Positions 50,338 to 58,600 of a DNA stretch of 64,000 nt are shown here, one piece after another. The notes under the pieces are model-generated. The model saw nothing but the letters and a program-made list of their open reading frames with translations. It ran no database searches and was not told the origin of the DNA. The stretch lies in contig NZ_JAVHJU010000003.1 of assembly GCF_031082405.1 (NCBI RefSeq), positions 189,219-253,218 on the forward strand, read 5' to 3'. Within the stretch, counting starts at the first letter, position 1, and each line of letters begins with the position of its first letter. This stretch comes from Amycolatopsis sp. A133. GTDB lineage: Bacteria; Actinomycetota; Actinomycetes; Mycobacteriales; Pseudonocardiaceae. The position numbers were made by a program, and so were the translations under genes.

Positions 50338-50988
50338 ATGTCACCGAGGAGAGCCGCCGCCCAGCGGGACGGGCAGTCGCTGCACGACCTGCTGGTCGAG
50401 ACCGCGCGGAAGATGATCGCCACCCACGGCACGAGCGGGATGACCGTGCGCGAGATCGCGCGCATGGCCGGCGTCGCCGACGGCGTGCTCTACAACCACT
50501 TCTCCGACAAGGAGGAGCTGGTGGCCCGGGCCCTGCTGGAGCACGTGCGCACGACGGAGGCGGAGCTGGGCGAGCTGCCGGTGGCCGGCGAAGGCACCCT
50601 GACCGGGAACCTGCGCCGCCACCTGGAGTTCGGCCTGGCGCTGCACAAGGTGCTGGTACCGGCGTTCAGCCCCCTGGTCGGGCAGCCCAGGGTGCTGGAG
50701 CGGTTCGCGGAGATCAGCGAGCGGTCCGGCTACTGGCGCGACCGGCTGGTGAGCTACCTCGAGGAGGAACGCGCACTGGGCCGGCTCCGTCCGGAGTCCG
50801 AAGTGGACGCGGCCGCGGCCTTGCTGGTCGGCTACTGCCACGCCTCGGTGCTGGCGGCGGTCTTCCCGCACACGGGCCCGCTCGATCCGCCGCCGGTGGA
50901 CTCGGTGGTGAGCGCCGCCCTCCACGGCATCGCGCCGACGGAGCCGGAACCGCCGGCGGGCGAGCCCGGCGCGGTCGCCCCGGCGTGA
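50338..50988 (+). CDS. TetR-family transcriptional regulator
   Basis: The 216-residue protein has a TetR helix-turn-helix (about 20-65: MIATHGTSGMTVREIARMAG, VLYNHFSDKEELVA) and a ligand-binding helical domain (about 75-190). ATG 50338 is used because TACGAT ends 7 nt upstream (leaderless); ATG 50329 is an alternative. It probably represses the methyltransferase and itself through the TGAAC-N4-GTTCA sites upstream of that gene. Confidence 0.88.
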   Translation: MSPRRAAAQRDGQSLHDLLVETARKMIATHGTSGMTVREIARMAGVADGVLYNHFSDKEELVARALLEHVRTTEAELGELPVAGEGTLTGNLRRHLEFGLALHKVLVPAFSPLVGQPRVLERFAEISERSGYWRDRLVSYLEEERALGRLRPESEVDAAAALLVGYCHASVLAAVFPHTGPLDPPPVDSVVSAALHGIAPTEPEPPAGEPGAVAPA

Positions 50989-51001
50989 CGGCCCCGCTCA
51001 C

Positions 51002-51385
51002 CTAGATCATCGGGTTGCCGCTCACGGTGCTCTCCGGGATCTCCTGCACCACATCCCAGTGCTCGACGATCCGGCCGTCCCGCACCCGCAGCACGTCCGC
51101 GATCGCGCTGCCCCGCGAGCCGGGCGTCAGGCGGAGCAGGCTGTGCGTGCACACAAGATCGTCCTCGGCGATCACCCGGTGCACGTCCAGGCTGAGCTCC
51201 GGGAACCGCGCCACGAACCCGGCCAGGTACCGGGCCGAGGCCGCCGCGCCCGCCGGGGCGTGGGGGTTGTGCTGGACGTAGCCGTCGCCGACGTACTCGG
51301 CGAAGGCGTCGGCCGGGCGCTTCTCGGTAAAGGCCAGCCGGAGGAAGGCGAGGACCACTTCCTTGTTCTGCTTCGGTTGCGTCAT
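51002..51385 (-). CDS. SnoaL-like ester cyclase family protein
   Basis: The 127-residue protein has the NTF2-like fold with EVVLAFLRLAFTEKRPADAF, YVQHNPHAPAG, HSLLRLTPGS and RIVEHWDVVQEIP. The HNPHA and WDV motifs are typical of SnoaL-like ester cyclases. It is divergent from a LysR gene, with about 96 nt between the starts, the usual layout for LysR-controlled genes. Confidence 0.83.
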   Translation of the reverse strand: MTQPKQNKEVVLAFLRLAFTEKRPADAFAEYVGDGYVQHNPHAPAGAAASARYLAGFVARFPELSLDVHRVIAEDDLVCTHSLLRLTPGSRGSAIADVLRVRDGRIVEHWDVVQEIPESTVSGNPMI

Positions 51386-51481
51386 CGGTATCCGTCCTTT
51401 GTGGAGTTATCGACACCAAGCCCACCATCCGCGAAACAGAAAGGGAAAGACCTGTGGACTCTGCCGCGATACTCTCCCGGT

Positions 51482-52384
51482 ATGGACGATGTCGAGGTCC
51501 GTGAGCTGCGGTACTTCCGCGCGGTCGCCGAAGAGCTGAACTTCTCCCGCGCCGCCGAGCGGATCGGGATGGCGCAACCGCCGTTGTCCCGCGCGATCCG
51601 GTTGCTGGAACGGCGGCTCGGGGTGCAGCTCTTCGAACGCACCAGCCGGCACGTCTCGCTGACGCCGGCCGGGGCCGTCCTCTTCGCGGAGTCGGCGAAG
51701 GCCTTGGACGCCGTCACCGCGGCCGTCCGGCGCACGCGGCGGGCGGCGCAGCAGGCGCCGGCGCTCGTCGTCACCGCAAAACCCGGGGTCGCCACCGATC
51801 TGCTGCGGCGGATCGCCGATGCGCACCCGGATCCGGTCGACATCCGGGTCAGCGGGTTCGGCGAACAGGCGGAGATGGTCCGGGACGGCCGGGCCGACGT
51901 GGCGGTGCTCGGCTGCCAGGGCCGCACCCACCACGGCCTGGACGTCGAGGTGCTCTTCAGCGAGCCGCGGGTGGCGGCACTGCCGTCGGACCACGAGCTC
52001 GCCGGCCGGGCCGTGCTGACCTGCGCCGACTTCGCGGGGCGGCCGACGCCGTGCTGGCCGCTCTCCTCGGCCGCGGACCGGGCGTACTGGTCCGGGCAGG
52101 ACGTGACCGGCGGGCCGGTGACGCCGGGGCCGATCGTGCACGACAGCGCGCAGCTGCTGGAAACCGTCGCGCTCGGGCAGGCGATCGCACTGCTGCCGGC
52201 GTCGGTCGCCGAGCTGCGTTCGCGGGACGACGTCGTCTACCGGCCGGTTGCCGACGCGACGCCGTACTCGCTGGCCCTCGCCTGGCCGTCCGGCGCGCGG
52301 GACCTGCGGATCGCGCGGTTCGTGCGGACCGCCGCCGAGGTCAGCGAAGCACTACCTCGGCCAGGAGCCGTCCCGGCGGGGTGA
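51482..52384 (+). CDS. LysR-family transcriptional regulator
   Basis: The 300-residue protein has a LysR winged helix (about 5-65: LRYFRAVAEELNFSRAAERIGMAQP, RAIRLLERRLG) and an effector domain (about 90-290). GATACT ends 8 nt before ATG 51482, so it is probably leaderless. It is divergent from the SnoaL-like gene and overlaps the transglutaminase gene by 44 nt at its 3' end. Confidence 0.88.
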   Translation: MDDVEVRELRYFRAVAEELNFSRAAERIGMAQPPLSRAIRLLERRLGVQLFERTSRHVSLTPAGAVLFAESAKALDAVTAAVRRTRRAAQQAPALVVTAKPGVATDLLRRIADAHPDPVDIRVSGFGEQAEMVRDGRADVAVLGCQGRTHHGLDVEVLFSEPRVAALPSDHELAGRAVLTCADFAGRPTPCWPLSSAADRAYWSGQDVTGGPVTPGPIVHDSAQLLETVALGQAIALLPASVAELRSRDDVVYRPVADATPYSLALAWPSGARDLRIARFVRTAAEVSEALPRPGAVPAG

Positions 52385-53225
52385 CCGTGCGGACCACCGG
52401 CGGCACCCGGACGTCGCCGTCCTCGAACGCCGCCCGCAGCTGTTCGACGTCGGCGCCGGCCATCAGCCGGGCCAGCTCGTCGGCGCGGGCGAGGGTGGCC
52501 GGGGCGAGCACCACGGAGTCGTCGAGAGCGCCCCAGGTGTCCCACTGGAGCATCTCGTGCTTGTTGAGCGAGGCGAGGTCGAGCACGAGGTTGTGCCACG
52601 CGTACGGGAGGTCGCGCAGGAACGGCACGTCCAGGTCCGGGGAGACGACGAGCCGGGCCGGGTCGAGCTCGCCCGAGCGGGCCGCGGTCCACGCGGCCGG
52701 GCCGGTCAGGAACCGGTCGCGGGGGACGTCGAGGAGGTCGAACTCCACGTCGTCCACCGGGTCGCGGAAGCCGGGCGACAGCTGGGGTTCGACCAGGCGC
52801 CAGCCGTCGCCGGTGCGAACCTCGGCGACGACGTGGTCGAGGTACCAGCCCGGCATCAGGTAACTCGCGAAGCCGACGCGGGCGCGGGCCGGAATGCCGT
52901 GGTGGCGCGCCATCGAGACGAAGAGCAGCGTGAAGTCGCGGCAGCAGCCGACGATCCGGTGCAGCGGTGGCCGCGGCCCGCCGGGCGGCGCCGGGTCGAG
53001 CTCGCGCAGGCGTGCCCACATGTCCGCGGCGTACCGCAGGGTGATCTCGTCGCGGCGGGCCGCCGGGAAGCCGTGCTCGGTGATGTCACCCGCGCCCCAG
53101 TAGTGGAACACCAGCTGGGACGCCGCCTCGCGCAGGGCGGCGAGGTCGCCCGGGGTGGCGTCGAGCCAGGACGACTGCGCGCCCGGGTCGGAGAAGCGGC
53201 TGTGGCTGACGTAGAAGTCGTCCAT
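52341..53225 (-). CDS. transglutaminase-like protein
   Basis: The 294-residue cytosolic protein has a transglutaminase core: Cys in IVGCCRDFTLLFVSMARHHG, GIPARARVGF, and the His in YLDHVVAEV, with the Asp expected shortly after in the VEPQLSP strand. Such proteins act as thiol proteases or amidases. TAGCTT ends 8 nt before ATG 53225, suggesting a leaderless transcript. The function is not apparent from neighbours. Confidence 0.8.
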   Translation of the reverse strand: MDDFYVSHSRFSDPGAQSSWLDATPGDLAALREAASQLVFHYWGAGDITEHGFPAARRDEITLRYAADMWARLRELDPAPPGGPRPPLHRIVGCCRDFTLLFVSMARHHGIPARARVGFASYLMPGWYLDHVVAEVRTGDGWRLVEPQLSPGFRDPVDDVEFDLLDVPRDRFLTGPAAWTAARSGELDPARLVVSPDLDVPFLRDLPYAWHNLVLDLASLNKHEMLQWDTWGALDDSVVLAPATLARADELARLMAGADVEQLRAAFEDGDVRVPPVVRTVTPPGRLLAEVVLR

Positions 53226-53250
53226 GGCTGCCGAAGCTAGCGGCTTTTCG

Positions 53251-53273
53251 GGGGTTCCGGGTAGCGGAACCCC
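53251..53273 (-). terminator. terminator-like hairpin after the GlxA-type regulator
   Basis: GGGGTTCCG at 53251-53259 pairs perfectly with 53265-53273 across a 5-nt loop, between the stop of the upstream minus-strand gene (53310) and the start of the transglutaminase gene (53225). Confidence 0.7.
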
Positions 53274-53309
53274 GGGGCGGGACGGAGGCCCGGCGGTCAC
53301 AGCGGGAGC

Positions 53310-54308
53310 TCACCCCGCTTGAACAGCCAGTTCTCCGCGGAACGTCGAGCGGTACGCACTCGGCGAGACCCCGAGCGCGGCCTGGAAGTGCTGGCGCAGC
53401 GACGCCGCCGTGCCGAAGCCGGCTTCGGTGGCGACGCGGTCGACCGGCAGATCGGTCTCCTCGAGGAGCTGGCGGGCGCGCTCGACCCGTTGCTGCGTCA
53501 GCCATTGCAGCGCCGAGATGCCGACCTCCTCGCGGAAGCGGCGGGTGAAGGTGCGGGTGCTCATCGCCTCGCGGGCGGCGAGCTCACGCAACGTCAGCGG
53601 CCGGTGCAGGTTCTCCAGCGCCCACGCCCGCGCAGCTTTGGTCGACGACGTCCGGGGCTCGGGCACCGGCCGCCGGACGAACTGGGCTTGGCCGCCCTCG
53701 CGGTGCGGGGACACGACCGTCCCGCGGGCGACTTCGTTGGCCACGGCCGCGCCGTGGTCGCGGCGGATCATGTGCAGCACCAGGTCGATGCCGGCGGCGA
53801 CGCCGGCCGAGGTCAGCACGTCGCCGTCGTCGGTGTAGAGCACGCACGGGTCGACGTCGACCTCGGGGAACCGGTCCTGGAGCTCTCCGGCGGAGCGCCA
53901 GTGGGTGGTGGCCGGGCGGCCGTCGAGCAGCCCGGCGGCGGCGAGCACGAACGCGCCGGTGCAGATCGACGCGATGCGGGCGGCTGCCGGGATGCGGTCG
54001 AGCGCGGCCTTGAGCGGCGGGGTCAGCACGCGCGCCATCGGCTCGTACTCGGCCAGGGACGCCGGGACGATCACCGTATCGGCCTCGGCGAGCACCTCGG
54101 GGCCACGCTCGACCGGAATGGTGACGTCGGCGTCGGTGCGCACCGGGCCGGGCTCGAGCGTGCAGGTCACGACCTCGTACAACGGCTCGCCGGCCGCCGA
54201 GCGCGCCTGGCCGAACAGGCGGTGGACGATGCCCAGTTCCATCAGCAACATGCCGTGGCGGACCAGGACGGCGACGTGGTGCCGGTCGGGGTGCACAAAT
54301 TCGACCAT
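53310..54308 (-). CDS. GlxA-family regulator (DJ-1/PfpI plus AraC HTH)
   Basis: The 332-residue protein has a DJ-1/PfpI-like domain (about 8-185: VAVLVRHGMLLMELGIVHRLF, ASICTGAFVLAAAGLLDG) and an AraC-type double helix-turn-helix (about 225-320: RELAAREAMSTRTFTRRF, VATEAGFGTAASLRQHFQAA). The Cys in SICTGAF occupies the usual DJ-1 elbow. The effector is unknown. It is not coupled to a target gene. Confidence 0.88.
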   Translation of the reverse strand: MVEFVHPDRHHVAVLVRHGMLLMELGIVHRLFGQARSAAGEPLYEVVTCTLEPGPVRTDADVTIPVERGPEVLAEADTVIVPASLAEYEPMARVLTPPLKAALDRIPAAARIASICTGAFVLAAAGLLDGRPATTHWRSAGELQDRFPEVDVDPCVLYTDDGDVLTSAGVAAGIDLVLHMIRRDHGAAVANEVARGTVVSPHREGGQAQFVRRPVPEPRTSSTKAARAWALENLHRPLTLRELAAREAMSTRTFTRRFREEVGISALQWLTQQRVERARQLLEETDLPVDRVATEAGFGTAASLRQHFQAALGVSPSAYRSTFRGELAVQAG

Positions 54309-54349
54309 GGCCCGATTCTTGCACAGGGCGGCCATCAGGCCACTCGATC

Positions 54350-54578
54350 GCGCACCGGGCGTGACCGGCCTGGGCGCCCACCTCACGCGGACAAGGTGAG
54401 GTGCGCGCCCGGCGCGGAGCGCGCCCACCTACGCCGACAAAGCGAAGCACCGCCCCGACCGCGCACCCGGGGGTCACCGGGCCTGGGTGGGCACCGCCGC
54501 CGCCCGCCGCGGGCGCCCACCTAGGCCGGCAAAGCGGTGCGACGAGCCGACCGGCCCCCACCTACGCCGGCAACGTCA
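54350..54578. repeat. degenerate tandem repeat cluster overlapping the SDR 3' end
   Basis: Four related copies of about 25 nt built on GCGCCCACCTACGCCGRCAA occur at 54374-54399, 54421-54446, 54513-54540 and 54554-54578; the last copy spans the stop codon of the SDR gene. A second unit (GCGCACCSGGGSGTSACCGG then CCTGG) occurs near 54350 and 54463. The region looks like decayed duplications of the gene's 3' end and holds no gene. Confidence 0.65.
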
Positions 54579-55311
54579 ACCGCTGCCCCAGGCCGCCGTC
54601 CACCGGGAGGTCGGCGCCCGTCGTGAACGTGGCCTCGAAAGCCAGGAACAGCACCGCCGCCGCCACTTCGTCCGCCGTTGCGTGGCGCTTCAACGGCGTT
54701 ATCTCGTCGCCGATCGCCTTGAACTCCGCCAGGACCGACTCCGGCACGCCGGTCACGCCCATCGTCGGTGTGTCCGTGTAGCCGGGACTCACCACGTTCA
54801 CCCGGATTCCGCGTGGGGCCAGCTCGGCCGCGTACGTGCGGGCGAACGACCGCACCGCCGACTTCGCCGCCGAATACAGGCCCATTCCGGCGATGCCCGC
54901 CTCGGCCGCGACCGAGGTCGTGAACACGAACGATCCGCCGGTCCGGACCAGCGGGGCCAGCGCCCGGGCGGTGAAGTACGCGCCCTTCGTGTTCACGTCG
55001 AACGTGCGGTCGTAGAGCTCGGGTGTTGCTTCCTCGTACGGCGTCAGCGTCGAAAACCCGACGTTGACGAACACCAGGTCCAGTTCGCCGAGCCGCTCCG
55101 CGGCCACCGCGCCCAGCTCGGCGACGTCGTCCAAGCGAGCCGCGTCCGAGGACAACAGGTGGGCCTTGCCCGGCAGTGTTCCCTCCAGCGGTGTCACGTC
55201 CCGGCCGGTCAGCAGCACCTCCGCGCCGCCGTCCAACAGGGCGCGGACCACCGCCAACCCCATGCCGTGCGTGCCGCCGGTGACGACGGCCTTCTTCCCC
55301 AGGTACTTCAC
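54562..55311 (-). CDS. short-chain dehydrogenase/reductase
   Basis: The 249-residue SDR has TGGTHGMG, the NVG variant of the NAG motif (FVNVGFS), Ser in TTSVAAEA, and YSAAK. The C-terminus ends in the usual [12 protein letters not shown]. It is likely an NAD(P)-dependent alcohol or ketone oxidoreductase. GTG 55311 overlaps the stop of the upstream dehydrogenase gene (GTGA), forming a two-gene operon opposite an HxlR regulator. Its stop lies inside a repeat cluster. Confidence 0.88.
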   Translation of the reverse strand: MKYLGKKAVVTGGTHGMGLAVVRALLDGGAEVLLTGRDVTPLEGTLPGKAHLLSSDAARLDDVAELGAVAAERLGELDLVFVNVGFSTLTPYEEATPELYDRTFDVNTKGAYFTARALAPLVRTGGSFVFTTSVAAEAGIAGMGLYSAAKSAVRSFARTYAAELAPRGIRVNVVSPGYTDTPTMGVTGVPESVLAEFKAIGDEITPLKRHATADEVAAAVLFLAFEATFTTGADLPVDGGLGQRLTLPA

Positions 55312-56159
55312 CGGATCTCCTCGATGACGCTGGCGATCGCGTGCGAGCCGTGGCCCGCCGCGACCGCGCGGGCGAACAATTCCCTCAGCACCGCGGGCAC
55401 CGCCGTGCTGATCCCCTGTGCGCGGCTCGTCTCCTCCAGCATGGCGAGCCCCGCCGCGTTGATGTCCAAAGCGGACACGTCGGTGGCGTAGTCGCCACTG
55501 GCGACCTGGTCGCCGATGCCGGGCAGGAAACCGCCGACCGCCGAGTGCCACGCCGACGCCATCGGCGTGAACTGCTCCGGCCTGACACCCTCGGTCCCCA
55601 CCAGCGCGAGGGCGTGCAGGTAGCCGGCCATCGTCGACCACATCATGCCGAGCAGCGCCAGGTCGTACAGCGCCGCCAGCCCGGCGTCCTCGCCGAGGAA
55701 CACCGGCCGTCCGAGCACTTCCAGCACGTCGCGGTGCGCCGCGAACGTGGCTTCGGAGCCGCCGTAGAGAACCTGCGCCTGCGGCGTCCCGATGCCCTGC
55801 GGCACGGCCATGATCACGCCGTCCACGTAGTCGATGCCCTCCGAAGCGGCCCACTTCGCGACACCGCGCGCCTGCTCCGGCGTCCCGGACGTCAGGTTGA
55901 CGAGCACCTTCGGCGCCGCAGCCGCCAGTACCGGCTGCTGACTGTCGTATGTGGACAGACAGCTGAGGACGACGTCGGCCGAAGCCGCCTCCGCCGGCGT
56001 GGCCGCGAGCCGGGCGCCGCGGTCGAGCAGCGGCCCCGCCTTGAGCGGCGACCGGTTCCACACCAGGACGTCGTGCCCCGCCCCCAAGAGCGCCCCGGCG
56101 AGGGCGGCACCCATCCGCCCCAGGCCGAGCACGCCCACGTGTTTCTTGCTTTCTCCCAT
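55308..56159 (-). CDS. NAD(P)-binding 6-phosphogluconate/imine-reductase-like dehydrogenase
   Basis: The 283-residue protein has a Rossmann motif [16 protein letters not shown] and a C-terminal helical domain with [20 protein letters not shown]. This matches the 3-hydroxyisobutyrate-dehydrogenase/imine-reductase group. [11 protein letters not shown] is the substrate-binding loop. ATG 56159 is used; ATG 56168 is possible. It heads an operon with an SDR gene and is divergent from the HxlR gene. Confidence 0.87.
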   Translation of the reverse strand: MGESKKHVGVLGLGRMGAALAGALLGAGHDVLVWNRSPLKAGPLLDRGARLAATPAEAASADVVLSCLSTYDSQQPVLAAAAPKVLVNLTSGTPEQARGVAKWAASEGIDYVDGVIMAVPQGIGTPQAQVLYGGSEATFAAHRDVLEVLGRPVFLGEDAGLAALYDLALLGMMWSTMAGYLHALALVGTEGVRPEQFTPMASAWHSAVGGFLPGIGDQVASGDYATDVSALDINAAGLAMLEETSRAQGISTAVPAVLRELFARAVAAGHGSHAIASVIEEIR

Positions 56160-56181
56160 GGCTTCCATGCTGCGGGCGCGC

Positions 56182-56218
56182 TTTACACTGGACAAGTACC
56201 GACTAATAAGTCAGGTAC
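56182..56218 (+). promoter_or_regulatory. hxlR promoter with overlapping inverted-repeat operator
   Basis: TTTACA (56182-56187), 16 bp, then TAATAA (56204-56209) form a good promoter reading toward the HxlR gene. GTACCGACT and AGTCAGGTAC (56196-56218) form an inverted repeat with one extra base, covering the -10. HxlR/YodB-type proteins bind GTAC..GTAC sites, so this is probably the shared operator for both divergent units. Confidence 0.65.
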
Positions 56219-56241
56219 CCACCAAAACGTAAGGATCCTGG

Positions 56242-56607
56242 ATGCAGCCTCGAACGTACCGCTGCGGATTGGACGCGGCCGTCGACGTGATCGGCGGCCG
56301 CTGGAAGGCCCTGATCCTCTGGGCGCTGCACGCCGAACCCCTGCGGTTCGGCGAACTGAAGCGGAAGGTCGCGGGGATCAGCGAGAAGATGCTGATCCAG
56401 GCCCTGCGCGAGCTGGAGGCGGACGAGATCGTGCACCGCGAGGTGTTCCACGAGGTCCCGCCGAAGGTCGAATACTCGCTGACCGGGCTGGGCCAGCGGC
56501 TGAACACGGCGTTGCTGCCGCTCGGCGACTGGGGCGAGGAAAACATGACCGGGATCGCGAAGCGCCGCGGCGTCACGCCGGCGCCACCGCACACCGCTTC
56601 GGCGTGA
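56242..56607 (+). CDS. HxlR-family transcriptional regulator
   Basis: The 121-residue winged-helix protein has CGLDAAVDVIGGRWKALILW, LRFGELKRKVAGISEKMLIQ and VEYSLTGLGQRL, the HxlR signature. Cys8 near the N terminus is where redox-sensing members carry a reactive cysteine. It is divergent from the imine-reductase-like/SDR operon and probably represses it in response to an electrophile or aldehyde. Confidence 0.9.
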   Translation: MQPRTYRCGLDAAVDVIGGRWKALILWALHAEPLRFGELKRKVAGISEKMLIQALRELEADEIVHREVFHEVPPKVEYSLTGLGQRLNTALLPLGDWGEENMTGIAKRRGVTPAPPHTASA

Positions 56608-56653
56608 TGACGCGGCAGCTCCCCGACCCCGGCTGCGCGAAGATGACCGCCGC

Positions 56654-57217
56654 TCAGGCGGTGACCAGGTCCGAGCCGGCGAAGAACGTCCGCGCGGCCG
56701 TCATCGCGTCGGCGTCCAAGAGCACGTCACCGGGGCGGCTGCCGTTGCCGAGCAGCACCCCGCCCCAGTGCATGCCGAGGTACTCGGCGCACAGCTCCAG
56801 CGTGCCGATCAGCGGCTGCGCTTCGCGCGCCGTTTCGCTCAGCACGCTCACGCCCCACAGCGTCTTCCCGCGCATCCGCGGCTTGAACTCCACCGGCAGC
56901 CGCATCCAGCCCGACCAGTAGTCGAGGTAGAGCTTCACGCTCGCGGCGACCGAGTACCAGTACACCGGTGACGCGATCACGATGTCGGTCGCGGCAAACG
57001 TCGCGTCCATCAGCAGCTGTTCGTTCTCCCCCGGTGCCGGGTGGTCGCCGGCCCCGTGGCGGCGGTCCTCGAACGGCGGCAGCGGCACCTCCGGCAGCCG
57101 GATCCACCGCTGCTCGACGTCGCCGGGCAGTTCCCTGGCCGCCCGGCGGGCCAGCGTTTCGGTGTTGCCGCCGGCCCGCGCGGCGCCCACCAGGAACAGG
57201 AAGCTGCGGTCGCTCAT
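56654..57217 (-). CDS. NADPH-dependent FMN reductase / flavodoxin-like protein
   Basis: The 187-residue protein has the flavodoxin-like fold: FLFLVGAARAGGNTETLARRA as the phosphate loop, DIVIASPVYWYSVAASVKLYLDYWSG at the flavin site, and MRGKTLWGVSVLS. It reduces FMN or a quinone using NAD(P)H. It is divergent from a MarR gene, the usual pattern for quinone-responsive MarR regulation. GTGGACATG with GGAG upstream supports ATG 57217. Confidence 0.87.
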   Translation of the reverse strand: MSDRSFLFLVGAARAGGNTETLARRAARELPGDVEQRWIRLPEVPLPPFEDRRHGAGDHPAPGENEQLLMDATFAATDIVIASPVYWYSVAASVKLYLDYWSGWMRLPVEFKPRMRGKTLWGVSVLSETAREAQPLIGTLELCAEYLGMHWGGVLLGNGSRPGDVLLDADAMTAARTFFAGSDLVTA

Positions 57218-57236
57218 GTCCACCCCTCTCCAGTTA

Positions 57237-57255
57237 CTTGCATGTACATATAAAT
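57237..57255. promoter_or_regulatory. putative MarR operator
   Basis: CTTGCATGTACATATAAAT contains the perfect palindrome ATGTACAT in an A/T-rich stretch, unusual for this G/C-rich spacer. It lies between the divergent FMN reductase and MarR starts, where a MarR dimer site is expected. Confidence 0.5.
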
Positions 57256-57296
57256 ACTGTCCCTGGACTATCCTGGCGTCAAGAGGAGGCCGGAAG

Positions 57297-57713
57297 ATGA
57301 CTGCCGACGAACAGGCCTGGGGCCGCGTACTCGTCCTGCACGCCCGGATCGAGCAGGAGCTCGCCAAAGCCCTGCAGCGGCGCCACGGGCTCGGCCTGTC
57401 CGAGTACCGCGCGCTCGGCAAGCTGGTCGCGGGCCCGCGCGGCGGCCTGCGGATGCAGGAGCTCGCCGAGGCGATCGGCCTCAACCAGAGCTCGGTCAGC
57501 CGGATGTGCGCCCGCCTCGAAGACGCCGGCCTGACCGTCCGCGACCTGTGCGAAGACGACCGCCGCGGCGTCTACTCGGTGATCACCGACGCCGGCCGCA
57601 AGCGCTACGCCGAAACGGAGCCGACGTACTGCGCCGTGCTGCGGACCGCGCTCGACAAGGCCGCGAGCGACCCGGATCTCGCCGACGCGGTCTCCGCCGT
57701 CCGCGGCGCTTGA
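57297..57713 (+). CDS. MarR-family transcriptional regulator
   Basis: The 138-residue protein has a winged helix (about 35-100: LGLSEYRALGKLVAGPRGGLRM, NQSSVSRMCARLEDAGLTVRD) and the wing DDRRGVYSVITDAGR. GAGGAGG lies about 8 nt before ATG 57297. It is divergent from the FMN reductase gene and probably represses it. Confidence 0.9.
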   Translation: MTADEQAWGRVLVLHARIEQELAKALQRRHGLGLSEYRALGKLVAGPRGGLRMQELAEAIGLNQSSVSRMCARLEDAGLTVRDLCEDDRRGVYSVITDAGRKRYAETEPTYCAVLRTALDKAASDPDLADAVSAVRGA

Positions 57714-57739
57714 CCCGAATATTCCGCAGTGGTTATATA
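57710..57739 (+). promoter_or_regulatory. promoter of the AHSA1-like gene
   Basis: TTGACC (57710-57715), overlapping the MarR stop codon, and TATATA (57734-57739) are 18 bp apart. This is a clear sigma-70-type promoter by actinomycete standards, and a GGGAGGA site precedes GTG 57769. Confidence 0.65.
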
Positions 57740-57768
57740 CCGGCACAGGCAAGCCATGGGAGGACGCC

Positions 57769-58566
57769 GTGTCCGGACGAGCGAAACTGCAGACCGTCGA
57801 CCAACGCCCGGTGCTCCGGCTGGAACGCCGCCTCAAGCACGCGCCGGAGCGGGTCTGGCGGGTGATCACGGACCCGGCGGAGCTCGCGCACTGGTTCCCC
57901 GCGCGGGTCGACGTCGACCTGCGCGCCGGCGGCGCCATCCGGTTCACCTTCCCCGGCGACGACACCACGACGGCCGGGCAGGTCGTCACCGCCGACCCGC
58001 CGCGCGAGTTCACCTTCGTCTGGAACGACGACACCCTGCGCTGGCTGATCTCCCCCGACGGCGACGGCAGCCTCCTGGAGTTCACCCACACCTTCGGCCG
58101 CGGCGACCCGGCGATCGCCAAGCTCGCGGCCGGCCGCAACGCCGCCGGCTGGGACGTCTGCCTCGACGCCCTCGACGCGCGCCTGGCCGGCCGGGACTTC
58201 CAGCAGCCGCAAGGATGGCACGAGCGGACGGCGTCCTATGTGGAGGAGTTCGGCCTCGACGAGGGCGAAATCCTCGCGGACGGCACGATCCGCTTCCGCC
58301 GCGACCTGGTCTGGAAGCCCGTGGCCGAGGTACGGGCCCTGCTGCCGGCCGAACCCGGCTGGCACCTGGTCCACGACCCGCTCAACGGCACCCGCGTCGA
58401 GTTCACCGAGGCGGCGAGCGACGACGTCCCGGCGCAGCTGGCCCGGCGGCACGAGCAGCTCGACAAGCTGTTCGCCGCCACCCACGGCGTCGAATTGCCG
58501 GACTGGGCCCCGGAGCGCGTCGAAGCCGTGAAGAAGCATTACGCCGAGCGTCCGACCCAGGGTTGA
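57769..58566 (+). CDS. SRPBCC/AHSA1 family protein
   Basis: The 265-residue protein has an N-terminal AHSA1 (START-like) domain (about 15-140): RRLKHAPERVWRVITDPAEL, WFPARVDVDLRAGGAIRFTF, FTHTFGRGDPAI, DVCLDALDARLAGRD. A second, less conserved part (about 150-265) has an unclear fold. Such proteins bind hydrophobic ligands or act as Hsp90-ATPase activator homologues. It has its own promoter. Confidence 0.83.
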   Translation: MSGRAKLQTVDQRPVLRLERRLKHAPERVWRVITDPAELAHWFPARVDVDLRAGGAIRFTFPGDDTTTAGQVVTADPPREFTFVWNDDTLRWLISPDGDGSLLEFTHTFGRGDPAIAKLAAGRNAAGWDVCLDALDARLAGRDFQQPQGWHERTASYVEEFGLDEGEILADGTIRFRRDLVWKPVAEVRALLPAEPGWHLVHDPLNGTRVEFTEAASDDVPAQLARRHEQLDKLFAATHGVELPDWAPERVEAVKKHYAERPTQG

Positions 58567-58600
58567 CGCGGGGACGAAGAGTCCGCAATACCTTCACAGC

